DNA of 64,000 nucleotides, taken from NCBI RefSeq assembly GCF_006716445.1, contig NZ_VFPA01000002.1, positions 1,488,001 to 1,552,000 of the forward strand. The letters run 5' to 3'. The translations under genes and the position numbers were made by a program. Position 1 is the stretch's first letter, and the number at the start of each line of letters is the position of its first letter. The notes under the pieces are model-generated. The model had not been told where the DNA came from. It did no database searches and saw nothing but the letters and a program-made list of their open reading frames with translations. Positions 1 through 8,063 of this stretch are shown piece by piece. The DNA comes from Pseudonocardia kunmingensis (lineage in GTDB: Bacteria > Actinomycetota > Actinomycetes > Mycobacteriales > Pseudonocardiaceae).

Positions 1-696
1 GACGACCTCGCCGTGCTGCATCACCGCGATCCGCCGGCAGCTCGCGGCGAGCACCGACAGGTCGTGGCTGATCAGCACCATGCCGATGCCGCGCTCGGCG
101 ACCAAGGTGCCGAGCTGCTCCAGCACCTGCTGCTGCACGACGACGTCCAACGCGGTGGTCGGCTCGTCGGCGATGACCAGCTGCGGGTCGCAGGCCAGTG
201 CCATCGCGATCATGACGCGTTGCCGCTGCCCGCCGGACAGCTCGTGCGGGTAGGCGGCCGCGGCCCGTTCCGGTGGCAGCTCGACCTGGTCGAGCAGCGC
301 GGCGACCCGGGCCGGCACGTCGGGGGTGCCCGGGTGGTGCAGGTGGATCGGCTCCGCGATCTGGTCGCCGACCCGGCGCACCGGGTTCAGCGAGTGCATC
401 GCGCCCTGGAACACGATCGAGGCCTGCGCCCACCGCAGCGCCCGCAGCTTCCCCCACGACAGCCCGCCGACGTCCGCGCCGCCGACGAGGACCTGACCGC
501 CGATGCGGGCGGAACGGGGGAGCAGGCGCAGCGCGGCCATGCCCAGCGTGGTCTTGCCGCAGCCGGACTCGCCCGCCAGCCCCAGTGTCTCCCCGGCGTG
601 CAGGGCCAGCGAGACCCCGCGCACCGCGGGCTCGACGCCCCGGGCCGTGCGGTAGGAGACGGTGAGGTCCCGGTACTCGAGCAGCGCAGGGGTCAT
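1..696 (-). CDS. Peptide-type ABC transporter ATP-binding subunit (DppD-like), C-terminus outside the window
   Basis: ATPase that would energise import of oligopeptides or similar solutes through the two permeases encoded just upstream on the same strand. The 232 codons present contain a Walker A motif (GESGCGKTT, residues 42-50), the ABC signature LSGGQRQR near residue 152 and a Walker B segment LVIADEPT near residue 172, followed by the H-loop (ISHD). Members of the DppD/OppD family are about 320-350 residues, so roughly a third, including the C-terminal oligopeptide-transporter domain, is missing because the gene runs off the left edge. The ATG overlaps the permease stop codon (ATGA), which supports this start and co-translation. 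The transported substrate cannot be read from the sequence; the neighbouring D-aminopeptidase suggests peptides. Confidence 0.93.
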   Translation of the reverse strand, partial: MTPALLEYRDLTVSYRTARGVEPAVRGVSLALHAGETLGLAGESGCGKTTLGMAALRLLPRSARIGGQVLVGGADVGGLSWGKLRALRWAQASIVFQGAMHSLNPVRRVGDQIAEPIHLHHPGTPDVPARVAALLDQVELPPERAAAAYPHELSGGQRQRVMIAMALACDPQLVIADEPTTALDVVVQQQVLEQLGTLVAERGIGMVLISHDLSVLAASCRRIAVMQHGEVV

Positions 697-1580
697 CGGC
701 GGGCCGCCAGCGCCGGGTTGAGGACGATCTCGAGGGCCCGCCCGACGAGGGTGAACCCCAGCACGACGGCGACGATCGCGAACCCCGGCGGGAGCAGGTA
801 CCACCAGGCCCCCGCGGTGATCGCGCCGGAGTCGAGCGCGGACTTCAGCATGCCGCCCCAGGACACGACGGTCGGGTCGCCGAGGCCGAGGAACGCCAGC
901 GTCGACTCGGCGATGATCGCGCTGCCCACGGCGAGCGTCGTGCTGGCCAGTACCAGCGGCAGCACCGCGGGCAGCACGTGGCGGCCCAGCACGTGCAGGT
1001 GCCCGCCGCCGAGCACGTGCGCGCGCTCGATGTAGGGGCGCGCCTCGACGGTGAGCGTCTGCGCGCGCACGAGCCGCGCCGTGGACGGCCAGGACGTCAG
1101 CCCGATCGCGACGATGATCGTCAGGACGCCGCGCTCCAGCACGGTGGACAGCACGATCGCGAGCACCAGCGACGGCAGCACCAGGAAGAAGTCGGTGAGC
1201 CGCAGCAGCAGCGCCGACAACCAGCCGCCGAAGTGCGCCGCGACCATGCCGACGAGCGTGCCGATCACCACCGACAGCAGGGCGGCGGACACGCCGACCA
1301 GCAGCGAGATCCGGGTGCCCGTCACCGTGAGGGCGAGCACCGACAACCCGTTCTCGTCGGTGCCGAGCGGGAACCCGGTGCTGGGTGGTTCGAGCACGCC
1401 GCCGCTCGCGGTGATCACCGACAGCTCCTCCGCGGGCACCAGCAGCGGTGCGGCGAGCGCGACCAGCAGCACCAGGAGCAGCCCGACCGCCCCGGCCACG
1501 CCCGGCGGCTGCGCCAGGTAGGAGCGGGCGAACCCGGCGGCGGCCGCCCGCCTGCGCCGCCACGCGATCGCCGCCGTCAC
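693..1580 (-). CDS. ABC transporter permease, DppC/OppC type
   Basis: Second membrane subunit of the peptide-type importer. The 295 residues begin with a cytoplasmic basic stretch, then a first membrane helix, an extracytoplasmic segment containing the family hallmark GTDENG, and five further helices. The conserved cytoplasmic coupling (EAA-like) loop with a long basic helix and HVLPAV lies in the second half. The GTG start overlaps the TGA of the upstream permease (GTGA) and the stop overlaps the ATPase start (ATGA), so the genes form one translationally coupled operon read right to left. The long open frame upstream of the GTG is only the shadow of the neighbouring permease gene in another frame. 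Length is normal for the family (280-310 residues). Confidence 0.93.
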   Translation of the reverse strand: MTAAIAWRRRRAAAAGFARSYLAQPPGVAGAVGLLLVLLVALAAPLLVPAEELSVITASGGVLEPPSTGFPLGTDENGLSVLALTVTGTRISLLVGVSAALLSVVIGTLVGMVAAHFGGWLSALLLRLTDFFLVLPSLVLAIVLSTVLERGVLTIIVAIGLTSWPSTARLVRAQTLTVEARPYIERAHVLGGGHLHVLGRHVLPAVLPLVLASTTLAVGSAIIAESTLAFLGLGDPTVVSWGGMLKSALDSGAITAGAWWYLLPPGFAIVAVVLGFTLVGRALEIVLNPALAARR

Positions 1581-2611
1581 GCCGCACGCACCCGCGGGTC
1601 GAGCAACCGGTAGCCGAGGTCGGCAACCGTGTTCATCAGCACGACGGCCACCGACAGCGCGATCAGCGTGCCCTGCAGCAGCGGGATGTCGGGCACCGCG
1701 AGCGCCTGGTAGGTCAGCAGCCCCAGGCCGGGCCAGGAGAAGACCGTCTCCACCGTGACCGCTCCTGCGATCACCAGCCCGACGTGCAGGAAGATGATCG
1801 TGACGGTCGGCAGCAGGGCGTTGGGCACCGCGTGCCGGCGGCGCACGAGGTCCTCGCGCAGGCCCTTCGCGCGTGCGGTGGTGAGGTAGTCGGCCGTCAT
1901 CTCCTCCAGCAACGAGGAGCGCATCACCATCAGGTACTGCGCGTAGACGACGGCCACCATCGTCAGGCACGGCAGCACGAGGTGGTGCGCGACGTCCAGC
2001 ACCGCGGGCAGGAACCCCTCGACGCCGCCGGGGGAGGTCATGCCACCGGTGGGGAACAGGTCCAGCCCCACCGAGAACACCATCAGCGCGATCAGGCCCA
2101 GCCAGAACGTCGGCACCGACCACAGCACCAGCGCGGTGCCGGTGGCGAGCCGGTCGAACGCGCTGCCGTGCCGCCACGCCGCCCGGCTGCCCAGCCACAG
2201 GCCCAGCGCCACCGCGATCACCAGGGCGGTGCCGGTGAGCAGCACCGTCGGGCCCAGGCGTTCGAGGATGATCGTGGTGACCGGGCGGCTGTAGACGTAG
2301 GAGGTGCCCAGGTCGCCGTGGGCGAGGTCGACGACGTAGTCGACGAACTGCAGGGGCAGCGGCTGGTCGAGGCCGAACTCCGCGCGCAGCCGCGCCAGCT
2401 GCTCGGGGTTGCCCGGCCGGTCCCGCGTCATCGTGCGCACCGGGTCGCCGGGCAGCACCCGGAACAGGAAGAACCCGAGCACGACGATCAGTGCGATGCT
2501 GACCAGGCCGCCGCCCAGCGTGCGCAGGACGAACGCGCCGGTCCCGCGTCCGCGCCCGGACGGAGGCGGCGCCCGGTCGGCGGGGACGGCCGTGGTGGGC
2601 AGTTCGGACAC
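1577..2611 (-). CDS. ABC transporter permease, DppB/OppB type
   Basis: First membrane subunit of the same importer. The protein of 344 residues has the classic DppB layout: one N-terminal helix ending in FRVLPGDPVR, a large extracytoplasmic loop with the LGLDQPLPLQF motif and DLGTSYVYSRPV, then five helices. The coupling loop near residues 230-250 carries the family pattern DYLTTARAKGL and HAVPNALLP. I place the start at the GTG two bases after the stop of the substrate-binding protein gene. The product begins VSELPTTAV with a short disordered cytoplasmic tail of about 25 residues before the first helix. An earlier start would overlap the upstream gene. Substrate preference is not visible. 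Confidence 0.92.
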   Translation of the reverse strand: MSELPTTAVPADRAPPPSGRGRGTGAFVLRTLGGGLVSIALIVVLGFFLFRVLPGDPVRTMTRDRPGNPEQLARLRAEFGLDQPLPLQFVDYVVDLAHGDLGTSYVYSRPVTTIILERLGPTVLLTGTALVIAVALGLWLGSRAAWRHGSAFDRLATGTALVLWSVPTFWLGLIALMVFSVGLDLFPTGGMTSPGGVEGFLPAVLDVAHHLVLPCLTMVAVVYAQYLMVMRSSLLEEMTADYLTTARAKGLREDLVRRRHAVPNALLPTVTIIFLHVGLVIAGAVTVETVFSWPGLGLLTYQALAVPDIPLLQGTLIALSVAVVLMNTVADLGYRLLDPRVRAA

Positions 2612-2613
2612 GA

Positions 2614-4428
2614 CTACTCGCGCTCGTCGCGGCCGCGCCGCCGGTTCCGCGTGACGAGGAACGCGCCGCCGCCGACCACGACGACGGCCGCCGCGACCAC
2701 CGCCGCGATCGTGCCGCCGCTGCCGCCCCCGGCCTCGGCCGCCGCGCCCGCCTCGTCGGCGGCGACCGGTGTGGCGCCGTAGTAGCCCCAGTAGCCGGTC
2801 TGCCCGGTGATGACGCCGCCGTCCTCGGGCTGGGTGACGAACCCGGTGAAGCGGTCGGCGCGGTAGGCCTCGAGCAGCGTGTCCGAGGTCAGCACGATCG
2901 CGTGCACGTCGTCGTAGAGCAGCGACTGCATCTGCTGCACGAGCTCGCGCCGCTGCCCCTCGTCGACGGCGGCCCGCTGTGCGGCGTAGAGCTGGTCGTA
3001 GGCCGGGTTGCAGTACCCGGAGTCGGACTTCGACGTGCCGTTCACCGCGCAGGTCTGCTGCGAGAGCATGTCGTCCGGGTCGGGGTTGACGCTCCAGCCG
3101 CTCACGGCGAGATCGAAGTTGCCGGCCACCGTGGCGTCGTCGATCTGGTTGGACGACATGATCTGCGGCTGCACCCCGACGCCGACCGCGGTGAACCAGC
3201 CGGCGAGGAACTCGAGCAGCTGCGGGTTGGTGGCCACCTGGTTCCCGGCGATCAGCCGCAGGGTCAGTGGCCTGCCGTCGGGGCCCACGCGGACGCCGTC
3301 GGCTCCGGGGCGGTAGCCGGCCTCGTCGAGCAGCGCCTTCGCCCGCTCGGGGTCGTGGTCGCGGCGCTGACCGTCGGACGGCGTGAACGTCCAGTCCGGG
3401 TAGACCGGCGGGATGAGGCCGTGGATCACCTCGGAGTGGCCCTGCTTGACGCGCTCGACGACCGCGGCCGGGTCGACGGCGTGGTGCAGCGCCTGGCGCA
3501 CCCGCACGTCGCGCAGCGCGGGGTGCCCGTCTCCGAACGGCTGCCCGTCCACGCCGCTGGGGTTCGACCAGTTGACCAGGATCTCGGTGAAGCGGCGGTT
3601 GCGGCCGTCGTTGCGGGCTACCGCGTCGTTGCCGGCCAGCGAGTCGTACTGCGCGGGGGTGAGGTCGCGGACCAGGTCGACGTCGCCCTTGAGCAGGCCC
3701 TGCACGGCCGCGTCGGTGTTCTCGTAGCGGACGAACTGCACGGTGTCCACCGTCGGCCGGCCCCGCCAGAACCGGTCGTTGGCGCTGAGGGTGACCGACT
3801 GGCCCTCCTGGTAGCCGGTGACGACGTACGGGCCGCTGCCGACCACCGGGAGCTCTTCGGCGTTGTTCAGCGTGCCGATCCGGCCGACCCGCCCTGCCCA
3901 GACGTGCTCGGGCACGATCGGGACGTCGGTGGCGAGGATGGAGGCCTGCGGCTGCGTCGTCGTGATCTGCACGGTGCGGTCGTCGACGGCGGTCACCGAG
4001 GCGAAGTTCGAGACCGCCGAGCCGTTCGCGTCCTGGGCCGCCGGGTTGTCCATGATCTGTCGGTAGGTGAAGGCCACATCGCGGGCCGTGATGGGCGTGC
4101 CGTCCGACCACTGCGCGTCGCGGAGGTGGAAGGTCCAGGTCAGCGCGTCCGGCGAGGCCTCCCAGCTCTCGGCGAGCCCCGGCTGCACAGCGTTGTCCGG
4201 GCCGACCACCGTGAGGTTCTCGTAGTTGAGCCGGTTGATCTGGGTGGAGGACAGGAACACCGCGACGAACGGGTTCAGCGAGTCGATGTCCTGGGTGAGC
4301 GCCACCCGCATCGTGGTGCCGGTCGCCGGTTGTGCCTGCCCGACGCCTGCGCCGGACAGGGCGAGCGCCGCGGCGGCCAGCACCGCGGCAGCGGACATGA
4401 CGGATCTGCGGACGATTCCCCCGAGCAT
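2614..4428 (-). CDS. ABC transporter substrate-binding protein, family 5, with C-terminal membrane anchor
   Basis: Extracytoplasmic solute receptor for the importer encoded downstream. A Sec-type signal (MLGGIVRRSVMSAAAV..., hydrophobic stretch ending GAGVGQAQPA) has no lipobox cysteine. The mature protein is a typical SBP_bac_5 fold (TQDIDSLNPF near the start, YRPGADGVRVG and ANDRFWRG internally). Instead of an N-terminal lipid anchor, the last 45 residues hold a glycine-rich linker, a hydrophobic helix (AAVVAAAVVVVGGGAFLV) and a basic tail RNRRRGRDERE, the layout of a C-terminal membrane anchor. The ATG was chosen because it follows a purine-rich GGGGGGA ribosome site and opens directly into the signal peptide; upstream codons in frame do not look coding. 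First gene of the leftward operon; 604 residues. Confidence 0.92.
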   Translation of the reverse strand: MLGGIVRRSVMSAAAVLAAAALALSGAGVGQAQPATGTTMRVALTQDIDSLNPFVAVFLSSTQINRLNYENLTVVGPDNAVQPGLAESWEASPDALTWTFHLRDAQWSDGTPITARDVAFTYRQIMDNPAAQDANGSAVSNFASVTAVDDRTVQITTTQPQASILATDVPIVPEHVWAGRVGRIGTLNNAEELPVVGSGPYVVTGYQEGQSVTLSANDRFWRGRPTVDTVQFVRYENTDAAVQGLLKGDVDLVRDLTPAQYDSLAGNDAVARNDGRNRRFTEILVNWSNPSGVDGQPFGDGHPALRDVRVRQALHHAVDPAAVVERVKQGHSEVIHGLIPPVYPDWTFTPSDGQRRDHDPERAKALLDEAGYRPGADGVRVGPDGRPLTLRLIAGNQVATNPQLLEFLAGWFTAVGVGVQPQIMSSNQIDDATVAGNFDLAVSGWSVNPDPDDMLSQQTCAVNGTSKSDSGYCNPAYDQLYAAQRAAVDEGQRRELVQQMQSLLYDDVHAIVLTSDTLLEAYRADRFTGFVTQPEDGGVITGQTGYWGYYGATPVAADEAGAAAEAGGGSGGTIAAVVAAAVVVVGGGAFLVTRNRRRGRDERE

Positions 4429-4517
4429 CGCTTCCCCCCGATCGGCCCCCGCAGCGCTGCGGCGGTGGGGGGAAACCAACCACCGCGCGGGGATGGCGTC
4501 AATGGGTAGCCCGCCGA

Positions 4518-4523
4518 TAGCGT
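4518..4523 (+). promoter_or_regulatory. Putative -10 element (TAGCGT) for the D-aminopeptidase gene, leaderless
   Basis: TAGCGT fits the actinobacterial TANNNT -10 consensus and ends 8 bases before the ATG at 4532. No ribosome site precedes that ATG. The spacing would start transcription at or next to the start codon, so a leaderless mRNA is likely. Inference from spacing only. Confidence 0.4.
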
Positions 4524-4531
4524 GGCGTGAC

Positions 4532-5359
4532 ATGCGGATCATGGTCTCGGCGGACATGGAGGGCGCCACCGGCGTCACGTGGACCGATGACTGCGTGCCC
4601 GGCACCGAGCCGTGGCAGCGGATGCGGCGGCTGTTCACCGGGGACGTGAACGCCGCGGTGGCCGGTCTGGTCGCCGGTGGCGCCACGGACGTCCTGGTCA
4701 ACGAGGCGCACGCGTCCCAGCGCAACCTGCTGCTCGAGGACCTCGATGACCGGGCGCGGCTGCTCACCGGCCGCCACAAGCCGCTGTCGATGATGCAGGG
4801 CGTCGACGCGGGGGTGGACGGGGTGGTCTTCCTCGGCTACCACGCGGGCGCCGGGGCGCAGGGCGTGCTCGCGCACACCTACCTCACGAACTCGATCACC
4901 GGGGTGTGGCTCGACGGGGCGCAGGCGGGGGAGGGCGGGTTGAACGCCGCGCTGGCCGCCGAGCACGGGGTGCCGGTGCTGCTGGTCACCGGCGACGACC
5001 GCGCGTGCGCGGAGGCCGCGGACTACGCGCCGGACGCCGCGCGCGTGGCCGTCAAGGAGTGCGTGAGCCGCTACGCCGCGATCTGCCTGCCCCCGGCCCG
5101 CACCGCGGCGCTGATCGGCGACGCCGCCCGGGCCGCGACGGCTCGCGCGGGGCGCCGCGAGGGCCGGCCCGGACCGCACCGGATCGAGGTGGAGTTCGAT
5201 GCGGCCCACCTCGCGGACGCCGCGGCGGTGGTGCCCACCGTGGAGCAGGTGGACGTGCGGCGCGTCGGGTTCGACGCGGCGAGCATGACCGACGCCATGC
5301 AGGCGTTCAAGATCGTCACAGCGATCGCGAGCGGGGCGGTGCAAGGTGCCTACGGCTGA
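4532..5359 (+). CDS. dppA: D-aminopeptidase DppA-like, peptidase family M55
   Basis: Zinc peptidase that in Bacillus subtilis (DppA) releases N-terminal D-amino acids from short peptides such as D-Ala-D-Ala. All residues known in that enzyme are at matching positions here: metal ligands D8 and E10 (ADMEG), H60 (NEAHASQ), H104 (GYHAG) and a glutamate at 134, plus the catalytic histidine H115 (LAHTY). The length of 275 residues is normal for the family (about 270). No signal peptide, so it acts in the cytoplasm on imported peptides. It is divergent from the ABC transporter operon (103-bp gap) and its last 14 bases overlap the next gene, an M20 peptidase. The start follows no ribosome site but sits directly after a TAGCGT -10 box. 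Gene pairing of M55 peptidase and peptide importer is also known in B. subtilis. Confidence 0.93.
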   Translation: MRIMVSADMEGATGVTWTDDCVPGTEPWQRMRRLFTGDVNAAVAGLVAGGATDVLVNEAHASQRNLLLEDLDDRARLLTGRHKPLSMMQGVDAGVDGVVFLGYHAGAGAQGVLAHTYLTNSITGVWLDGAQAGEGGLNAALAAEHGVPVLLVTGDDRACAEAADYAPDAARVAVKECVSRYAAICLPPARTAALIGDAARAATARAGRREGRPGPHRIEVEFDAAHLADAAAVVPTVEQVDVRRVGFDAASMTDAMQAFKIVTAIASGAVQGAYG

Positions 5360-6668
5360 TCCGGCAGACGGCGTGGCGCAGCTGTGCGCCGCGCTGGTGC
5401 GCATCGACACGACCAACACCTCGTCCGGCGACGCGCAGGGGGAGCGGGAGGCGGCCGAGCTCGTCGCGTCCGTGCTGGCCGACGAGGTCGGCGTCGAGCC
5501 GCTCGTGCTGGAGTCGGCGCCGCGGCGGGCGAACGTGGTGGCCCGGGTGCCGGGACGCGACCCGGCCCTGCCTGCGCTGCTCGTGCAGGCGCACCTCGAC
5601 GTCGTCCCGGCCGACGCCGCCGCCTGGACGGTGCCGCCGTTCGCGGGGGAGATCCGGGACGGCTGCGTGTGGGGCCGCGGATCGGTCGACATGAAGGACA
5701 TGTGCGCCACCGTGCTGTCCGCGTTGCGCTCCTGGCGCTCGCGCGGCGTCGCGCCCCGGCGCGACCTCGTGCTGGCCTTCGTCGCCGACGAGGAGACCGG
5801 CGGCGAGTACGGCGCCGGGTGGCTCGTCGCCGAGCACCCGGGCCTGTTCGCGGGCTGCGGCGCCGGCATCGGCGAGGGCGGCGGGTACACCCTCGACGTC
5901 GGCGGGGTGCGCCTCTACCCGATCGGCACCGCCGAGCGCGGCACGATGCACCTGCGGCTCACCGCCTCCGGGCGGGCGGGGCACGGTTCGCGCCCCAACC
6001 CGGACAACGCGGTGGTGGCGCTGGTCGCCGCGCTCGCGCGGATCGCGGCGCACCGTTGGCCCGTGCAGCTGACGCCGACCGTGCGCGAGTACCTCGTGCG
6101 GACCGGGGAGGCGCTGGGCGTGCCCGTCGACCTGGGCTCCGACGCCGCGGTCGACGCCACCGTGGCGCGGCTGGGCCGGGCCGGCGCGCTGGCGGCGGCG
6201 GTGGTGCGGCCCAGCACCACGCCGACCGTGCTGTCGGCCGGCAGCGCCGTGAACGTCATCCCCTCCACCGCGCAGGCGCTGGTGGACACCCGCGTGCTGC
6301 CCGGCGGCACCGAGGAGGTGCTGGCGGTCGTCGACGAGCTGCTCGGTCCGGACGTGCGGCGGGAGTTCGTCAGCCGCGGTGAGCCGGTGCAGGCGCCGTT
6401 CGACTCCCCGTGGTTCACGGCGATGACCGAGGCGCTGCGGGCGGAGGACCCCGAGGCCGTGGTGGTGCCGTACTGCCTGGGCGGCGGCACCGACGCGAAG
6501 GCCTTCTCCGCGCTCGGCATCCCCTGCTACGGCTTCGGGCCGCTCGGGCTGCCCGCCGACGACGGCTACGACCACCGGGCGATGGCCCACGGCGTGGACG
6601 AGCGGGTGCCGGTGGCCGCACTGGAGTTCGGCGCGCGGGTGCTGGACCGGTTCCTGCGGGAGGTGTGA
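5346..6668 (+). CDS. M20 family metallopeptidase (ArgE/DapE/ACY1-type)
   Basis: Zinc-dependent hydrolase of peptides or N-acyl-amino acids. Of 440 residues, the catalytic half shows the metal-binding HLDVVP motif with its Asp (near residue 80), the bridging Asp in GRGSVDMKD, the catalytic glutamate pair DEETGG and a C-terminal histidine region. The lid/dimerisation domain lies in the middle (GRAGHGSRPNPDNA). Related enzymes include acetylornithine deacetylase, succinyl-diaminopimelate desuccinylase and dipeptidases; the exact substrate cannot be fixed. The GTG start overlaps the dppA-like gene by 14 bases, so the two are probably co-translated and act in sequence on the same imported peptides. 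A weak hairpin follows the stop. Confidence 0.9.
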   Translation: MPTADPADGVAQLCAALVRIDTTNTSSGDAQGEREAAELVASVLADEVGVEPLVLESAPRRANVVARVPGRDPALPALLVQAHLDVVPADAAAWTVPPFAGEIRDGCVWGRGSVDMKDMCATVLSALRSWRSRGVAPRRDLVLAFVADEETGGEYGAGWLVAEHPGLFAGCGAGIGEGGGYTLDVGGVRLYPIGTAERGTMHLRLTASGRAGHGSRPNPDNAVVALVAALARIAAHRWPVQLTPTVREYLVRTGEALGVPVDLGSDAAVDATVARLGRAGALAAAVVRPSTTPTVLSAGSAVNVIPSTAQALVDTRVLPGGTEEVLAVVDELLGPDVRREFVSRGEPVQAPFDSPWFTAMTEALRAEDPEAVVVPYCLGGGTDAKAFSALGIPCYGFGPLGLPADDGYDHRAMAHGVDERVPVAALEFGARVLDRFLREV

Positions 6669-6690
6669 GCGGCGCCGGTTCGTCGGCCCC

Positions 6691-6710
6691 ACCGAGATCG
6701 GCTCCTCGGT
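6691..6710 (+). terminator. Weak hairpin after the M20 gene
   Basis: ACCGAG and CTCGGT form a 6-bp stem around an 8-base loop, followed by TTG rather than a T run. It lies between the M20 peptidase and the MFS gene on the same strand. It could be a weak or attenuating terminator, or chance in high-GC DNA. Confidence 0.3.
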
Positions 6711-6782
6711 TTGTGCGTCCGGAACGAAGGCGCGCCGCCGGGGCCTGGCGACAATCGGCAGACCCGTAGCCAGGGAGGACCG

Positions 6783-8063
6783 ATGGGACCCGACACGACC
6801 GCGTCACCGACGTGGACGCGGGCGCAGGTGCGCCGGACCTCGACGGCGACCATCGCCCTGCTGATGGCGGTCTGGGTGATCGACTACGTCGACCGCACCA
6901 TGGTGGCGATCGCGCTCCCCTTCATCGGGGAGGAGTTCGACCTCAGCAAGACCGAGCAGGGCTGGCTGATCACGACGTTCGCGCTGGCCTACCTGGTCTT
7001 CCAGGTGCCGGGCGGCATGCTCGCCGACCGCTTCGGCGCGAAGCGGCTGCTGCTGGTCTCCCTGCTGCTGTGGTCGGTGTTCACCGCGCTGACCGGGGCG
7101 ATGTGGGGCTTCGTCGCGCTGGTGGTCGTGCGAGCGCTGTTCGGCGTGGCGCAGGCGCTGTTCCCGGGGGCGTCGTTCAAGGCGCTCGCCGAGCGCACGA
7201 CACCGGACCGGCGCGCCACCGGGGCCGGGTGGATGCTGGCCTCCAACTCCCTCGGCGCGGGCCTCGCCCCGCTCGTGGTGGCGCCGGTGCTGCTGGCGTT
7301 CGGGTGGCGCGACACGTTCTGGATCGTCGCCGGCGCCGGCGCGCTCATCGGCATGGTGCTCTGGGCGCTGCTGCCGCGCCCGCTCCCGGCCGAGCTCTCC
7401 GAGCCCGGCGAGCCCGGGGACGCCACCCCGGGCGGGGCCGGGTCCACGCCCGGCATCGGGACCGTCCTGCGCTCGTCCTCGGTGTGGAAGTTCGCCGCGC
7501 TGTTCTGCTCCGCGAACATGCTCGTGTACGGCCTGATCACCTGGGTGCCCAGCTACCTGCTGGAGGAGCGGGGCATCCCGTTGCTGAACGCCGGGATCGC
7601 CGCGGCGATCCCGAGCCTGGTGATGACCGTGACGACGTTCGTCGGCGGCTGGCTCTTCGACCGGTACTTCTACTACCGGGCGCGGGTGCTGGTGATCCCG
7701 GTGCTCCTGGTGGCCGCCGCGATGCTGGTGCTGATGCTGCGCGCCGGCAGCGCGGTGGAGTTCACGATCTACCAGACCCTCGCCATGGGCGTGGCCGGGC
7801 TCTCGACGATGAGCGTGCTCGGGATGCCCGTGCGCGCCCTGCCCCGGGCGGTGATCGGCTCCGGGATGGGCGTGGTGAACGTGGGCGGCCAGGTGGCCGG
7901 GGTGCTGGCACCGGTGCTGATGGGCGCCCTGGTCGACCGCTTCTCCTACACCGCCGCGTTCGGGTTCCTGATCGGCACCACGGTGCTGAGCGCGGTGATC
8001 GCCATCTGGGTGCCGCAACGACCGGAACGCTTCGAGCTCGCGGAGGGGAAGAAGACCGCATGA
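6783..8063 (+). CDS. MFS transporter (ACS-like, organic anion type)
   Basis: Twelve-helix major facilitator protein of 426 residues. The N-terminal half has the signature loop between helices 2 and 3 (GGMLADRFGAKRLL). It opens with the DYVDRT segment typical of anion:cation symporters that carry hexuronates, sulfonates or N-acylated and carboxylated compounds. The second half starts after a Pro/Gly-rich central loop near residue 220. The ATG is 3 bases after a good ribosome site (GGGAGGAC at 6773-6780). It overlaps the next gene, an N-acyl-D-amino acid deacylase-like amidohydrolase, by ATGA. A likely job is therefore uptake of N-acyl-D-amino acids or related carboxylates; that is inference from the neighbour. 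Confidence 0.88.
   Translation: MGPDTTASPTWTRAQVRRTSTATIALLMAVWVIDYVDRTMVAIALPFIGEEFDLSKTEQGWLITTFALAYLVFQVPGGMLADRFGAKRLLLVSLLLWSVFTALTGAMWGFVALVVVRALFGVAQALFPGASFKALAERTTPDRRATGAGWMLASNSLGAGLAPLVVAPVLLAFGWRDTFWIVAGAGALIGMVLWALLPRPLPAELSEPGEPGDATPGGAGSTPGIGTVLRSSSVWKFAALFCSANMLVYGLITWVPSYLLEERGIPLLNAGIAAAIPSLVMTVTTFVGGWLFDRYFYYRARVLVIPVLLVAAAMLVLMLRAGSAVEFTIYQTLAMGVAGLSTMSVLGMPVRALPRAVIGSGMGVVNVGGQVAGVLAPVLMGALVDRFSYTAAFGFLIGTTVLSAVIAIWVPQRPERFELAEGKKTA

Noticed and set aside
13..4066. Long plus-strand open frames over the first ABC operon (for example 13-1035, 1448-2782, 2902-4509)
   Set aside because: They are antisense to recognisable ABC transporter genes, have Arg/Ala/His/Gln-rich composition without domains, and exist because high-GC codons rarely form stops in other frames.
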